A DNA stretch of 64,000 nt. It comes from Lachnoanaerobaculum sanguinis. Lineage in GTDB: Bacteria > Bacillota > Clostridia > Lachnospirales > Lachnospiraceae. A program made the translations under genes and the position numbers. The stretch covers positions 7,722 to 71,721 of the forward strand of contig NZ_BTHK01000015.1 in assembly GCF_033242365.1 (NCBI RefSeq), in the 5' to 3' direction. Below the pieces are notes generated by a model, which was given only the letters and a program-made list of their open reading frames with translations, had not been told where the DNA came from and ran no database searches. Below are positions 16,743 through 24,724 of the stretch, piece by piece. Position 1 is the stretch's first letter. Every line of letters begins with the position of its first letter.

Positions 16743-17318
16743 TTATCTGAAAATTATGTACATGATTCCACAAATCGATACAGTGATTAATACAGTAACA
16801 ATTACTGACAGGATTTTTTGATATGGACGCTTTGCATTTTCTTCAAGTTTCTTTAATTCATCCAATCCTTTTCCCTCTGTAAATGCTACAATTTCCTTAT
16901 AGCTTTGAATATTATTGTTTTTCTTGATTTTCTCTATTTTAAACGCAAAAATCATTGCAGTCATCCATAATATAAAGCATGGAATAAACGCATAAACACC
17001 AATAAATTTAAACAGCGGAAATATTGACCCTACCGATAGAAAAAATAAAATCAGCATCATTAGAGAATACAACTTCATTTTCTTAACTTCTTCCGAATGG
17101 ATTTCAACCTTCATCAAATCAACATCTCCTTTAATCAAATTATCAATAGATACCTCTAATACTTCACTCAATAAGATTATACTGTTAATGTCCGGATAAC
17201 TTTTGTCATTCTCCCAATTGGAAATAGTCTGTCTTGAGACAAAAACTCTTTCAGCAAGATTATCCTGTGTAAAAGACTTCTCATTTCTGTAGTATTTGAT
17301 TCTTTTACCAAGTTCCAA
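16743..17318 (-). CDS. XRE-family regulator with membrane-spanning C-terminus
   Basis: A 191-residue protein. Residues 1-60 form a Cro/CI-type helix-turn-helix (MELGKRIKYYRNEKSFTQDNLAERVFVSRQTISNWENDKSYPD). After a basic/acidic linker there are three hydrophobic stretches (about 82-100, 103-125 and 168-190), so the DNA-binding domain is tethered to the membrane. Start is TTG 17318, 8 bases after AAAGGAGG. Membrane-tethered XRE proteins are common in Firmicutes, but the signal sensed here is unknown. It is monocistronic and converges with the LysR gene. Confidence 0.85.
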   Translation of the reverse strand: MELGKRIKYYRNEKSFTQDNLAERVFVSRQTISNWENDKSYPDINSIILLSEVLEVSIDNLIKGDVDLMKVEIHSEEVKKMKLYSLMMLILFFLSVGSIFPLFKFIGVYAFIPCFILWMTAMIFAFKIEKIKKNNNIQSYKEIVAFTEGKGLDELKKLEENAKRPYQKILSVIVTVLITVSICGIMYIIFR

Positions 17319-17432
17319 AATTAGTACCTCCTTTCTCGATAATATTATTGAAGATGTTATGATTTTTCTATCAAATGCTCTTTACATACATATGTTTTTA
17401 CCTGTCAAAGCTCTTTTACGTACTCGTGGAAA

Positions 17433-17918
17433 TCAAGTTTTCAATGTCATTCTCATCTTATACCAGATAGTATCGCCATGATTTGACTGTGATATACCCT
17501 CATCCTCATATCCAAATTCTGCATAAAAAAGTCTGAGTCCGTCTTTACAGGTAAGTACTATTCCTTTTCTTCCTCTACCCCTACAATCCTCTATTACCTT
17601 CTTCATCACCTGATTTGCAAGCCCCTGACCTCTGTAAGGCTTTTCTGTAACTACGGAGAATATCATCTGCCACTCTCCGTCTTTTTTATGCATAGAGGCA
17701 TCGTCATACATAATATCGGTAAGATCCTCTTCATCGGTAGCCATACCGTTTATGAAACTCTTTATAATCCCATCCTCTTCCAGTATCCAAAAGCACTCCG
17801 GAAAACTTTCCATCCTCTTTCTTATGCTTTCCCTACTTGCCGCCTCAGCCTTTGGATAAGAATCCGCCTCTATCTGTGCCAGTCTGTCCAAATCCTCCGC
17901 TTTTACATATCTAATCAT
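17433..17918 (-). CDS. GNAT-family N-acetyltransferase
   Basis: A 161-residue GCN5-related acetyltransferase. MIRYVKAEDLDRLAQIE is the usual first strand and helix; VVTEKPYRGQGLANQVMKKVIEDCRGRG contains the acetyl-CoA-binding R/Q-x-x-G-x-G/A loop (RGQGLA). The C-terminal FYAEFGYEDEGISQSNHGDTIWYKM is the typical closing strand. The substrate cannot be told from sequence. Its start overlaps the stop of the next gene by 4 bases, so the two acetyltransferases form an operon. Confidence 0.88.
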   Translation of the reverse strand: MIRYVKAEDLDRLAQIEADSYPKAEAASRESIRKRMESFPECFWILEEDGIIKSFINGMATDEEDLTDIMYDDASMHKKDGEWQMIFSVVTEKPYRGQGLANQVMKKVIEDCRGRGRKGIVLTCKDGLRLFYAEFGYEDEGISQSNHGDTIWYKMRMTLKT

Positions 17919-18394
17919 ACATACCCCTTTAATTCATATAAAATCCTAAAACTTTTATCATCAAGCTGTATTATTCCAAGTCTTTTAAACCCAAGTTTTT
18001 CCACAGCTTTTTGCATAGTTTTGTTATCCTCATGGGTTTCTATTCTTAAAATAGATATTTCCTTCTTTGCAAAATCTACTATACGGCTTACAATATTTCT
18101 TTTACTTCCATCACTTGCCACTCTATGTATTATCCCATACTCCTTATCAGAAGGAAATTTAAGTTCTTGACTATTTTCATAGCCCTTTATAAATACAAAA
18201 CAGGCAAAAATATGACCATTATCTTCCAATACATAGCCTATTTTTTCTTCTATATCCTTATTTACGATATTTTTTTCGGGATAACTGTCCTTCCACTGAT
18301 TTGGATTGCCGCTATTTTTCATATATTCCCTTGCAATAGCATATATCTCCATTATCCTGTTATAATCAGAAGGAATTGCTTTTCTAATATTCAT
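17915..18394 (-). CDS. GNAT-family N-acetyltransferase
   Basis: A 159-residue acetyltransferase-fold protein. MNIRKAIPSDYNRIMEIYAIAREYMKNSGNPNQWKDSYP is a common GNAT opening; the central HRVASDGSKRNIVSRIVDFA replaces the canonical RGxGxG loop with a weaker DGSKRNI segment, and LRIETHEDNKTMQKAVEKLGFKRLGII is the characteristic C-terminal part. The substrate is unknown. It is first gene of a two-gene acetyltransferase operon, overlapping the next by 4 bases. Confidence 0.85.
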   Translation of the reverse strand: MNIRKAIPSDYNRIMEIYAIAREYMKNSGNPNQWKDSYPEKNIVNKDIEEKIGYVLEDNGHIFACFVFIKGYENSQELKFPSDKEYGIIHRVASDGSKRNIVSRIVDFAKKEISILRIETHEDNKTMQKAVEKLGFKRLGIIQLDDKSFRILYELKGYV

Positions 18395-18461
18395 CCTATA
18401 CTTCCTTTACCCAAAGTTTGTAATATAAACAGTAATAATATACTGCTCTCTATTTAAAAAA

Positions 18462-18492
18462 GGCATATTATAGACAAAGCCTATAACATGCC
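18462..18492 (-). terminator. Terminator after the L,D-transpeptidase gene
   Basis: Minus-strand GGCATGTTATAG and CTATAATATGCC form a stem (one mismatch) around a 7-base loop, followed by TTTTTTAAA. It starts 9 bases downstream of the transpeptidase stop and closes the lipoprotein-queA-transpeptidase group. Confidence 0.8.
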
Positions 18493-18500
18493 CTATATCT

Positions 18501-19094
18501 TTATGGTCCTACCGAAACCTTGATTCCAAGCTGTCCATATGGCCAGATAATATCCATTACATCATTGCTTACAGCAACACAACCCGCTGTAGGTACACCT
18601 TTTTGATAATTTCCGTGGATCATTATTGCACCGCCAAGTGCTGTATTCCATGGAGGACATACCTTCTTATCAATAGCTGTGTAGATGGCATCTTTTTCTT
18701 CCTGTGTAATAATTCCCTGTTCAAATCCTCTGTCGGCTGCTGCCTTATCAGGGTAAGAAAGTCCAAGAGATAAATGATATGCACTCTTATCATTTCTTAC
18801 ACAGATATAGTAATCGCCATTCGGGGTTGTTCTGTCACCCTGCTTTTGCTTTGTTCCGTTTGCTGAAAACTCTCCAAGACTGCATGGCCATTTACCTACT
18901 ACCTTATTGTCGGCTATAAGTGTAAGCTCCTTGCTTGTCTTACTTACATAGATTCTTGTAGCAGGCTCAGTCTGCTGCGGTGTGTAATTGCTTGTAGTTA
19001 CCTTTCTTACTGTTGCGGCATATACACTAAAGCTCATAAGTCCTATAATAATTGACAAAACAAGTAATGCCACAATGCTTTTTCTCATCTTCAT
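18501..19094 (-). CDS. Secreted L,D-transpeptidase (YkuD domain)
   Basis: Cell-wall enzyme that makes 3-3 peptidoglycan cross-links or attaches proteins to peptidoglycan. The 197-residue precursor has a clear signal peptide (MKMRKSIVALLVLSIIIGLMSFSVYA, about 1-26). The YkuD domain runs from RIYVSKTSKELTLI to the end, with the catalytic signature IMIHGNYQ ... TAGCVAVSN (His and Cys of the HxG(14-20)S/TxGC motif). No LysM or other anchoring domain is attached. It is 23 bases downstream of queA and is followed by a good terminator. Confidence 0.93.
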   Translation of the reverse strand: MKMRKSIVALLVLSIIIGLMSFSVYAATVRKVTTSNYTPQQTEPATRIYVSKTSKELTLIADNKVVGKWPCSLGEFSANGTKQKQGDRTTPNGDYYICVRNDKSAYHLSLGLSYPDKAAADRGFEQGIITQEEKDAIYTAIDKKVCPPWNTALGGAIMIHGNYQKGVPTAGCVAVSNDVMDIIWPYGQLGIKVSVGP

Positions 19095-19117
19095 AAAAAC
19101 CCTTTCTAAAAATACAT

Positions 19118-20143
19118 TTAATTTATAAACATCGCATCCCCAAAACTGAAAAATCTGTATTTCTCTTTTACAGCCTCCTCATAGGCATGCAATATATTTT
19201 CTCTTCCTGCCAATGCACTTACAAGCATTACTAAAGTGGACTCCGGTAAATGAAAGTTTGTAATAAGTGCATCCAAAACCTTAAACTTATATCCCGGATA
19301 TATGAAAATATCTGTCCACCCCGACTTTTCTTCAAGATGTCCGTTTTCATCCGCCGCACTTTCTATGGTTCTGGTACTTGTGGTTCCCACACAGATAACC
19401 CTTTTTCCATTTTCCCTTGTACTGTTGATTATATCCGCAGCCTCTTTTGATATTTGAAAAAACTCGGAATGCATATGATGTTCATTTACATCCGTAACCT
19501 TTACAGGCCTAAAAGTACCAAGTCCCACATGCAAAGTAACCTTTGCAAGTCTGATACCCTTTTTCTCAATTTTGTCAAGCAGCTCCTTTGTAAAATGCAA
19601 ACCGGCCGTAGGTGCCGCAGCAGAGCCCTCATTCTTTGCATATACTGTCTGATATCTGTTTTTATCCTTCAGCACATGTGTAATATATGGCGGAAGCGGC
19701 ATAGTTCCAAGCTTATCTAAGATCTCTTCAAAAATCCCTTCAAACTCGAATTCTATAATCCTGTTACCTTCCTCCACAATATCAACTATTGTTCCCAAAA
19801 GTAATCCGTCTCCAAAATCAATCTTCGCTCCGACCTTACATTTTTTTCCCGGCTTTACAAGGCATTCCCAAGCGGTCTTTGACTTTCTCTTTAAAAGAAG
19901 TATTTCTATCGCCGCTCCGGTATCCTTTTTTACACCCATAAGTCTTGCAGGTATTACCTTTGTTTCATTAAGTACCAGACAATCACCCTCATTTAGATAA
20001 TCTATAATATCAAAAAAATGCTTATGACTGATATCTCCGCTTACTTTATCAAGTACCAAAAGTCTTGAAGATGCTCTGTCTTCAAGAGGGTCCTGTGCTA
20101 TAAGTTCCTGTGGCAGATCATACCAAAAATCTCTTACATCCAT
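19118..20143 (-). CDS. queA: S-adenosylmethionine:tRNA ribosyltransferase-isomerase
   Basis: Queuosine-pathway enzyme that transfers the ribosyl group of SAM to preQ1 at tRNA position 34. The 341 residues begin MDVRDFWYDLPQELIAQDPLEDRASSRLLVLDK and include LNETKVIPARLMG, the SAAPTAGLHFTKELLDKI signature, LHVGLGTFRPV, and the C-terminal LITNFHLPESTLVMLVSALAG, all diagnostic for QueA. The length is standard. No tgt or preQ1 riboswitch was seen in the window; the gene follows a lipoprotein gene with a 1-base gap. Confidence 0.97.
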   Translation of the reverse strand: MDVRDFWYDLPQELIAQDPLEDRASSRLLVLDKVSGDISHKHFFDIIDYLNEGDCLVLNETKVIPARLMGVKKDTGAAIEILLLKRKSKTAWECLVKPGKKCKVGAKIDFGDGLLLGTIVDIVEEGNRIIEFEFEGIFEEILDKLGTMPLPPYITHVLKDKNRYQTVYAKNEGSAAAPTAGLHFTKELLDKIEKKGIRLAKVTLHVGLGTFRPVKVTDVNEHHMHSEFFQISKEAADIINSTRENGKRVICVGTTSTRTIESAADENGHLEEKSGWTDIFIYPGYKFKVLDALITNFHLPESTLVMLVSALAGRENILHAYEEAVKEKYRFFSFGDAMFIN

Positions 20144-20144
20144 A

Positions 20145-20948
20145 TCAGTTTCCGCTCTTTGTCTCGGCTATTGACACATTAGCTTCCTCTTTATCGGTTT
20201 CTGTAATACTCTCTACAGTACTTTCTTCTACAGTTGTTTCTGTAGGTTGCTCTGAAGTTTCCACTGCAGCACTGCTCTCATTTGTAGAAGCATTTTGCAC
20301 CCAAATAGAATAAAGTGTACCAAGCTGTATATCACTTGTTACTGCAGTTGCAAGGTCTTTCCTCATCTGTGCATCAAGAGCAATAATATCTTCCGACTTC
20401 GACACCTCATCCACATACTGCCTCTCTTCAGCAGTCAGCTTGTCAGTCTCTACCATATAAAAAGCATCCTTAGGCTCTTCTTTTACATATGCCCATGTAA
20501 GCATAGGTGCCTTTGTATCAATATCATGGAACTTTACATTTGAACTGATAAATACCACATATGAATTATCCTCATATCCCTTTGTCACATAGGTAACAGT
20601 ATCATCAAATGATTCGTATACCTTTGCCTCATCTGTAAGTTTTGCCTGTAAATCCGCAAGTCCGTCCTCATCGCTTCTTCCAAAGACATTGTACATTCTT
20701 CTGGCATCCGCATTTACTTTTGCATACTGATATGCCTTCACAAGCTCTATAATTCCCGGAATCGGATCCTTTTGCATACCATATGTTTTATAATCCGATA
20801 ATACTTTTTCCTCTTCAGACATGGTAGACTCTGCAACTGTGGTGGTCTCCTCAGTGCTTGCCGTATTACTTGTATTGCTGCAGCCTGTAGCAACAGCCAT
20901 CATCACTGCCATCATACCTATTCCTGTTATTATTTTTTTATTTCTCAT
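20145..20948 (-). CDS. Lipoprotein of unknown function
   Basis: A 267-residue secreted lipoprotein. MRNKKIITGIGMMAVMMAVATGC ends in a lipobox-like AVATGC, with Cys 23 as the likely lipidated residue. A Ser/Thr-rich spacer follows, then a globular region of about 150 residues (SDYKTYGMQKDPIPGIIELVKAYQYAKVNAD to ALDAQMRKDL) and a Thr/Glu-rich C-terminal tail. It resembles other clostridial lipoproteins with a nuclear-transport-factor-2-like core, but I cannot assign it firmly. The stop lies 1 base before the queA start, so they share a transcript, although a functional tie is not obvious. Confidence 0.8.
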   Translation of the reverse strand: MRNKKIITGIGMMAVMMAVATGCSNTSNTASTEETTTVAESTMSEEEKVLSDYKTYGMQKDPIPGIIELVKAYQYAKVNADARRMYNVFGRSDEDGLADLQAKLTDEAKVYESFDDTVTYVTKGYEDNSYVVFISSNVKFHDIDTKAPMLTWAYVKEEPKDAFYMVETDKLTAEERQYVDEVSKSEDIIALDAQMRKDLATAVTSDIQLGTLYSIWVQNASTNESSAAVETSEQPTETTVEESTVESITETDKEEANVSIAETKSGN

Positions 20949-21068
20949 AAATGCCTCTTTATAATTAATTTATAACCTTTTGATTCCGGTATTATTTTAT
21001 CAAATATTATTGCAAAAAGCACCTATCAATTTATTATAAAAAATGATATAATTTTGTAATATTTGTTT

Positions 21069-21141
21069 GTATCAATAGCGTATTGGATAACGCATCAGAC
21101 TCCGACTCTGAAGACTGTGGGTTCGAATCCCACTTGATACA
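21069..21141 (+). tRNA. tRNA-Arg (anticodon CCG)
   Basis: Complete cloverleaf: acceptor GTATCAA/TTGATAC, D arm GCGT...ACGC, anticodon stem TCAGA/TCTGA with loop CTCCGAC (anticodon CCG, codon CGG), T arm GTGGG-TTCGAAT-CCCAC, discriminator A. No encoded CCA. It stands 31 bases ahead of birA, so the two may be co-transcribed. A TATAAT lies at 21047-21052. Confidence 0.95.
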
Positions 21142-21172
21142 TTATTTTTTTATATGAAATATAAGGAGAACT

Positions 21173-22156
21173 ATGTTAAAGAATGAAGTTTTAAAAATCT
21201 TATTATCAAATAACATTCACGTATCCGGTCAAGATATTTCAGAAAGTCTAGGTGTCTCAAGGACCGCCGTATGGAAGGCTATTTCCGCACTAAAAAAAGA
21301 TGGCTACAATATAGAATCCGTCAATAACAAAGGCTATCTTCTTTTGGCAAAAAGTAATATTCTAAATCAAGTGGAAATAGAGCAAAATATAAGTTCTTAT
21401 AAACTCTCCAATGCACCACAGATAATATATCTGGATGAAGTCGACTCCACCAATAACTATGCCCGACTGATGGCAGACAAGATAAATTCCGACTTCCTTG
21501 TAGTAGCCGATATGCAAACTTTGGGAAAAGGCAGAATGGGAAGAAGTTGGAGTTCACCTGCCGGAATCGGTATCTTTATGAGCCTTTGTATAAAGCCTGA
21601 GATTGCTGTAGAAAAGGCTTCTATGATCACTCTGGTAACCGCCATCTCCATTTGTGATGCTATAGAAGAGCTTTACCCTATAAGCGCCACCATCAAATGG
21701 CCGAATGATATAGTCATAAATTCAAAGAAAATATCAGGTATACTTACGGAAATGAGCTCAGATATGGACGGTATAAAATACATTATTTCGGGAATGGGTA
21801 TAAATGTTAATAATAAGGAATTCCCTGATGATATAAAAGATATGGCATCATCTCTTTTGCTTGAAACAGGTATTTTAATGGACAGAGCTAAATTAATTGC
21901 AGGTATTATATATCACTTCTATAAGAACTTTAATACTTTTTTAAAAACAGAGGATATGAGCGGACTTAAAGAAAATTATGAGAAGCATTTGGCAAATATC
22001 GGCAAAGACGTGAAGATTCTTGACCCTAAAGGTAGTTATCAAGCCGTCGCACTTGGAATCGATGAAACAGGTGCCTTGCTTGTAAATGCCGAAGGAAAAA
22101 TAAAAAGAATTATCAGCGGTGAGGTCAGTGTACGTGGACTCTATGGCTATATATAA
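21173..22156 (+). CDS. birA: Bifunctional biotin operon repressor / biotin-protein ligase
   Basis: Attaches biotin to carboxylase carrier proteins and, through its N-terminal DNA-binding domain, represses biotin genes when biotinyl-AMP accumulates. The 327 residues comprise a winged helix (about 1-60: SGQDISESLGVSRTAVWKAISALKKDGYNIESV), the catalytic domain with the GKGRMGRSWSSPAGIG biotinyl-AMP loop and IKWPNDIVINSKKISGILTE, and a C-terminal SH3-like domain ending SGEVSVRGLYGYI. The ATG follows AAGGAG. No biotin synthesis or transport genes are in the window. Confidence 0.96.
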   Translation: MLKNEVLKILLSNNIHVSGQDISESLGVSRTAVWKAISALKKDGYNIESVNNKGYLLLAKSNILNQVEIEQNISSYKLSNAPQIIYLDEVDSTNNYARLMADKINSDFLVVADMQTLGKGRMGRSWSSPAGIGIFMSLCIKPEIAVEKASMITLVTAISICDAIEELYPISATIKWPNDIVINSKKISGILTEMSSDMDGIKYIISGMGINVNNKEFPDDIKDMASSLLLETGILMDRAKLIAGIIYHFYKNFNTFLKTEDMSGLKENYEKHLANIGKDVKILDPKGSYQAVALGIDETGALLVNAEGKIKRIISGEVSVRGLYGYI

Positions 22157-22160
22157 AATG

Positions 22161-22181
22161 AGCAGGGAAAACTGCTTTTTT
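22161..22181 (+). terminator. Terminator after birA
   Basis: AGCAG and CTGCT form a 5-bp stem with a 6-base loop, followed by a run of T, 5 bases after the birA stop. It is short but well placed. Confidence 0.55.
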
Positions 22182-22230
22182 GTAAGCAAAAATCGTTGAC
22201 ATACAACTCAAGATACAACACATAAAAAAT

Positions 22231-22252
22231 AACCCTTGTAAAATCAAGGGTT
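22231..22252 (-). terminator. Terminator of tRNA-Thr
   Basis: Minus-strand AACCCTTG and CAAGGGTT make a perfect 8-bp stem with a 6-base loop, followed by ATTTTTTATG. It lies 8 bases downstream of the tRNA-Thr 3' end. Confidence 0.85.
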
Positions 22253-22259
22253 ATAATCA

Positions 22260-22332
22260 AGCTGCTGACGGGACTCGGACCCGTGACCTCCTCACTACCA
22301 ATGAGGTGCGCTACCACCTGTGCCACAGCAGC
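22260..22332 (-). tRNA. tRNA-Thr (anticodon GGT) with atypical D and T arms
   Basis: Cloverleaf on the minus strand: acceptor GCTGCTG/CAGCAGC, anticodon stem CCTCA/TGAGG with loop TTGGTAG (anticodon GGT, codon ACC), T stem ACGGG/CCCGT. Two departures from canon stand out. D-stem pair 12-23 is A against C, and the T loop reads TCCGAGT, with C where nearly all tRNAs have T at position 55. The discriminator base is T, and CCA is not encoded. It may still work, since an efficient terminator follows and the stems are otherwise intact. Confidence 0.85.
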
Positions 22333-22371
22333 ATCTAGGTAATAGTAGCATAAACACAAATTGCTGTCAAT

Positions 22372-22423
22372 ACGATTTGGATGCCCTACATTTACATACG
22401 ATTTGGATGCCCGACATTTACAT
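22372..22423. repeat. Tandem 26-bp direct duplication
   Basis: Two adjacent 26-base copies (22372-22397 and 22398-22423), starting ACGATTTGGATGCCC and differing at a single base (T/G). They lie 65 bases upstream of the small acetyltransferase gene and just behind the 5' end of the divergent tRNA-Thr. Confidence 0.9.
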
Positions 22424-22487
22424 AGCCCTTGACTTTTCTCTCTCACATGCTACTCTTTACTTAAATAATAAAAATATTGGAGGTACT

Positions 22488-22763
22488 ATGTTTAATATAG
22501 CTGATAACAGAATATATATGAATGATGAAAACGGTAAAATGATTGCTGAAGTTACTTTCCCAAATTTGGATGATAACACAATAGTTATTGACCATACATT
22601 TGTGGATGACTCTCTTCGCGGTCAAGGCATTGCAGCCAAGCTTATGCTTGAGGTAATAGACTATGCTAAGTCAACTAATAAAAAAATAAAGGCTACATGT
22701 TCCTATGCAGTAAAATGGTTTGAGAAAAACAAAGACGAATACAAAGACCTTTATATAGGATAA
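22488..22763 (+). CDS. Small GNAT-like acetyltransferase (YidJ/YjdJ type)
   Basis: A 91-residue protein starting at ATG 22488 directly after TTGGAGG; the open frame continues upstream through a tRNA gene, so the longer version is not real. It contains MFNIADNRIYMNDENGKMIAEVTF, then IDHTFVDDSLRGQGIAAKLMLEVIDYAKS with the acetyl-CoA-binding RGQGIA loop, and KIKATCSYAVKWFEKN. This is the compact GCN5-related family found in many bacteria (YidJ/YjdJ-like); its substrate is unknown. Confidence 0.9.
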   Translation: MFNIADNRIYMNDENGKMIAEVTFPNLDDNTIVIDHTFVDDSLRGQGIAAKLMLEVIDYAKSTNKKIKATCSYAVKWFEKNKDEYKDLYIG

Positions 22764-22809
22764 AAATAAATTGTTACATCACTATTTTCATTTCTGTCTT
22801 ATTATTTAC

Positions 22810-22838
22810 TTGATTTACCTATTACCTACCTGTATAAT
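22810..22838 (+). promoter_or_regulatory. Promoter of the Rrf2 gene
   Basis: TTGATT (22810-22815), a 17-base spacer, and TATAAT (22833-22838), about 30 bases ahead of the ATG. The spacer contains two ACCTA elements (ACCTATTACCTACC) that could be part of an autoregulatory operator; this is speculative. Confidence 0.75.
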
Positions 22839-22869
22839 AGGATTATAAATTAAGAAGTAGGTGACTCAT

Positions 22870-23289
22870 ATGAAAATTTCAACTAAAGGGCGATACTCAC
22901 TCCTTGTTATGATTGATTTAACAGAGAATAAATCTGATGATTTTATACCATTACGAGATATTGCCAAAAGACAGGACATTTCAGAAAAATACCTGGAAAG
23001 TATAATAAAACTTCTTGTAAAGCATAAGCTTGTTGTAGGGCTACGCGGTAAAGGCGGCGGCTACAAACTAACCGGACATCCAGGCGATATTACAGTAGGT
23101 GAAGTGCTTAGAATTGCAGAAGAAAATATAATGATTGATGATGAAGATACAGAAAGCATGTATCGTACAAGCGAATACCGCACTATTGATATGTGGAGTA
23201 AACTCTCAAAAATGATAAACGATTATTTTGACAACATTTCCATTGCCGATCTTATAGTAGAAGATCCCGGAAATGACTTTGTGATTTAA
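22870..23289 (+). CDS. Rrf2-family transcription regulator
   Basis: A 139-residue winged-helix regulator starting at ATG 22870, since an AGGTG ribosome site precedes it and the GTG at 22861 is part of that site. MKISTKGRYSLLVMIDLTEN, the IAKRQDISEKYLESIIKLLVKHKLVVGLRGKGGGYKL recognition-helix/wing segment and the DITVGEVLRIAEEN motif are diagnostic of Rrf2. The cysteine-bearing loop used by IscR and NsrR to hold an Fe-S cluster has no cysteines here (there are none in the whole protein), so an Fe-S sensor is unlikely; a CymR-like protein-partner mode is possible. It stands alone with its own promoter and terminator. Confidence 0.92.
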   Translation: MKISTKGRYSLLVMIDLTENKSDDFIPLRDIAKRQDISEKYLESIIKLLVKHKLVVGLRGKGGGYKLTGHPGDITVGEVLRIAEENIMIDDEDTESMYRTSEYRTIDMWSKLSKMINDYFDNISIADLIVEDPGNDFVI

Positions 23290-23323
23290 CATATCAACTT
23301 ACATCTGATAATTTTAAACTAAT

Positions 23324-23360
23324 AACTGTCAAAATCTTTACAGGTCTTGACAGTTTTTTA
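23324..23360 (+). terminator. Terminator after the Rrf2 gene
   Basis: AACTGTCAA (23324-23332) pairs with TTGACAGTT (23347-23355), a perfect 9-bp stem followed by TTTTTA. A second, weaker CCGCC/GGTGG hairpin with a T6 run lies just downstream (about 23371-23396). Confidence 0.85.
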
Positions 23361-23497
23361 ATTTACTATCCGCCTTTGCTTGGGTGGATTTTTTATTTTC
23401 CACCTTTCTTTTCTAAAATAGGTTATATTTTTAATATAAAACTGCTAAACTATAAACAAACATAAACATATGGTTCGTAATTTTTAGGAGGAAAAGA

Positions 23498-24598
23498 ATG
23501 AAAAAGATACTAAAAGCAGCTTTATTATGCTCAGTTCTGTCTTTGGGTCTCATGGCCTGCTCCGGCAGTAAGCCTGCAGAAAAAACAGAAAAAGGCGAAA
23601 CTTCAGCTACCGAAACAACAAAAGCAGCTGAAAAATCTGAGAACTCTCAAGAAGAAAAAGTTCTGGTTGTTTATACAGCAAGAAGCGAAGCACTTAATAA
23701 TGCCGTGATTCCGGAATTTGAGAATGCAACCGGCATTAAAGTTGAAGTAGTTGTTGCAGGAACCGGAGAATTGTTAAAAAGAGCTCAGTCAGAGAAAGAA
23801 AATCCGCTTGGAGATATTTTTTGGGCTGCAGATCAAACAATGCTCTCTTCTTCAAAAGATTTGTTTGAGGAATATGTGTCACCAGAAAATGATAATATGA
23901 TTGAACCTGCAAGAAACACAACAGGATATTTCACACCTGCATTTGCAGATCCTACGGTTATGATTGTAAATAAAGATTTAGCCGGAGATATGAAGATTGA
24001 AGGATTTGCAGATTTATTAAACCCTGAACTTAAAGGAAAGATTGCTTTCGGTGATCCGGTTAATTCAAGTTCAGCTTTCCAATCATTGATGGCAATGCTC
24101 TACGGTATGGGAAAAGATCAGGATCCACTCTCTGACGAGTCATGGGCCTATGTTGATAAGTTCTTACAGAATTTAGACGGTAAGATGTGCAACAGTTCCA
24201 GTCAGGTTTATAAGGGAGTTGCAGAAGGTGAGTATATCGTCGGTTTAACTTGGGAAGATCCTGCTGCAAGCTATGTTAAAGACGGTGCTCCTGTAGAAGT
24301 TGTATTCCCTAAGGAAGGTGCTATTTTCCCGGGAGAATCAGTACAGATTTTGAAAAACTGCAAGCATCCGGAAAATGCAAAAAAATTTGTTGATTTTATG
24401 TTGTCTGAGCAAGTACAGTCTTATGTAGGTCAGAACTTGACTGTTAGACCATTAAGAGCAGATGTGAAATTAGCGGATTACATGAAGCCACAAGCAGATA
24501 TAAAGTTATTTGATAAATATGATGAAGGCTGGGTTGCTGAACATAAGACTGAAATTACTACAATGTTCACAGAGCATATCGAAAGTTCAATGAACTAA
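23498..24598 (+). CDS. ABC transporter substrate-binding lipoprotein (ferric FbpA/AfuA type)
   Basis: Membrane-anchored binding protein of 366 residues. The signal peptide MKKILKAALLCSVLSLGLMAC ends in a lipobox (LMAC, Cys 21), followed by a charged Thr/Glu/Lys-rich spacer to about residue 50. The mature domain starts LVVYTARSEALNNAVIPEFENATGIKVEVV and belongs to the large group of periplasmic-binding proteins that includes ferric-ion, 2-aminoethylphosphonate and spermidine binders. The YTARSE and DIFWAADQ segments fit the FbpA-like subset. It is the first gene of the importer operon, with AGGAGG ahead of the ATG. Iron is the likeliest cargo, but an organic phosphate or phosphonate cannot be ruled out. 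Confidence 0.88.
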   Translation: MKKILKAALLCSVLSLGLMACSGSKPAEKTEKGETSATETTKAAEKSENSQEEKVLVVYTARSEALNNAVIPEFENATGIKVEVVVAGTGELLKRAQSEKENPLGDIFWAADQTMLSSSKDLFEEYVSPENDNMIEPARNTTGYFTPAFADPTVMIVNKDLAGDMKIEGFADLLNPELKGKIAFGDPVNSSSAFQSLMAMLYGMGKDQDPLSDESWAYVDKFLQNLDGKMCNSSSQVYKGVAEGEYIVGLTWEDPAASYVKDGAPVEVVFPKEGAIFPGESVQILKNCKHPENAKKFVDFMLSEQVQSYVGQNLTVRPLRADVKLADYMKPQADIKLFDKYDEGWVAEHKTEITTMFTEHIESSMN

Positions 24599-24650
24599 TA
24601 TTATATTTATTAAATATCAAAATTAATCAATAAAAATAAAAAGTGGGTTG

Positions 24651-24701
24651 AAGGGCTGTTGCAGTAAGGGAAAATTTTATCTCTAAAGGCATCAAGCCCT
24701 T
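24651..24701 (+). promoter_or_regulatory. Intercistronic hairpin between binding protein and ATPase genes
   Basis: AAGGGCT (24651-24657) and AGCCCTT (24695-24701) can pair across a 37-base loop, followed by TTACCTTTATTT, inside the 126-base gap between the binding-protein and ATPase genes. Such elements often make the binding protein more abundant than the membrane parts, by partial termination or by protecting the upstream mRNA. Confidence 0.5.
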
Positions 24702-24724
24702 TTACCTTTATTTAGGAGAAAAAT

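Noticed and set aside
22320..22487. N-terminal extension of the small acetyltransferase
   Set aside because: It runs through the 5' end of tRNA-Thr and the 26-bp tandem repeat; the real start has GGAGG at 22479.
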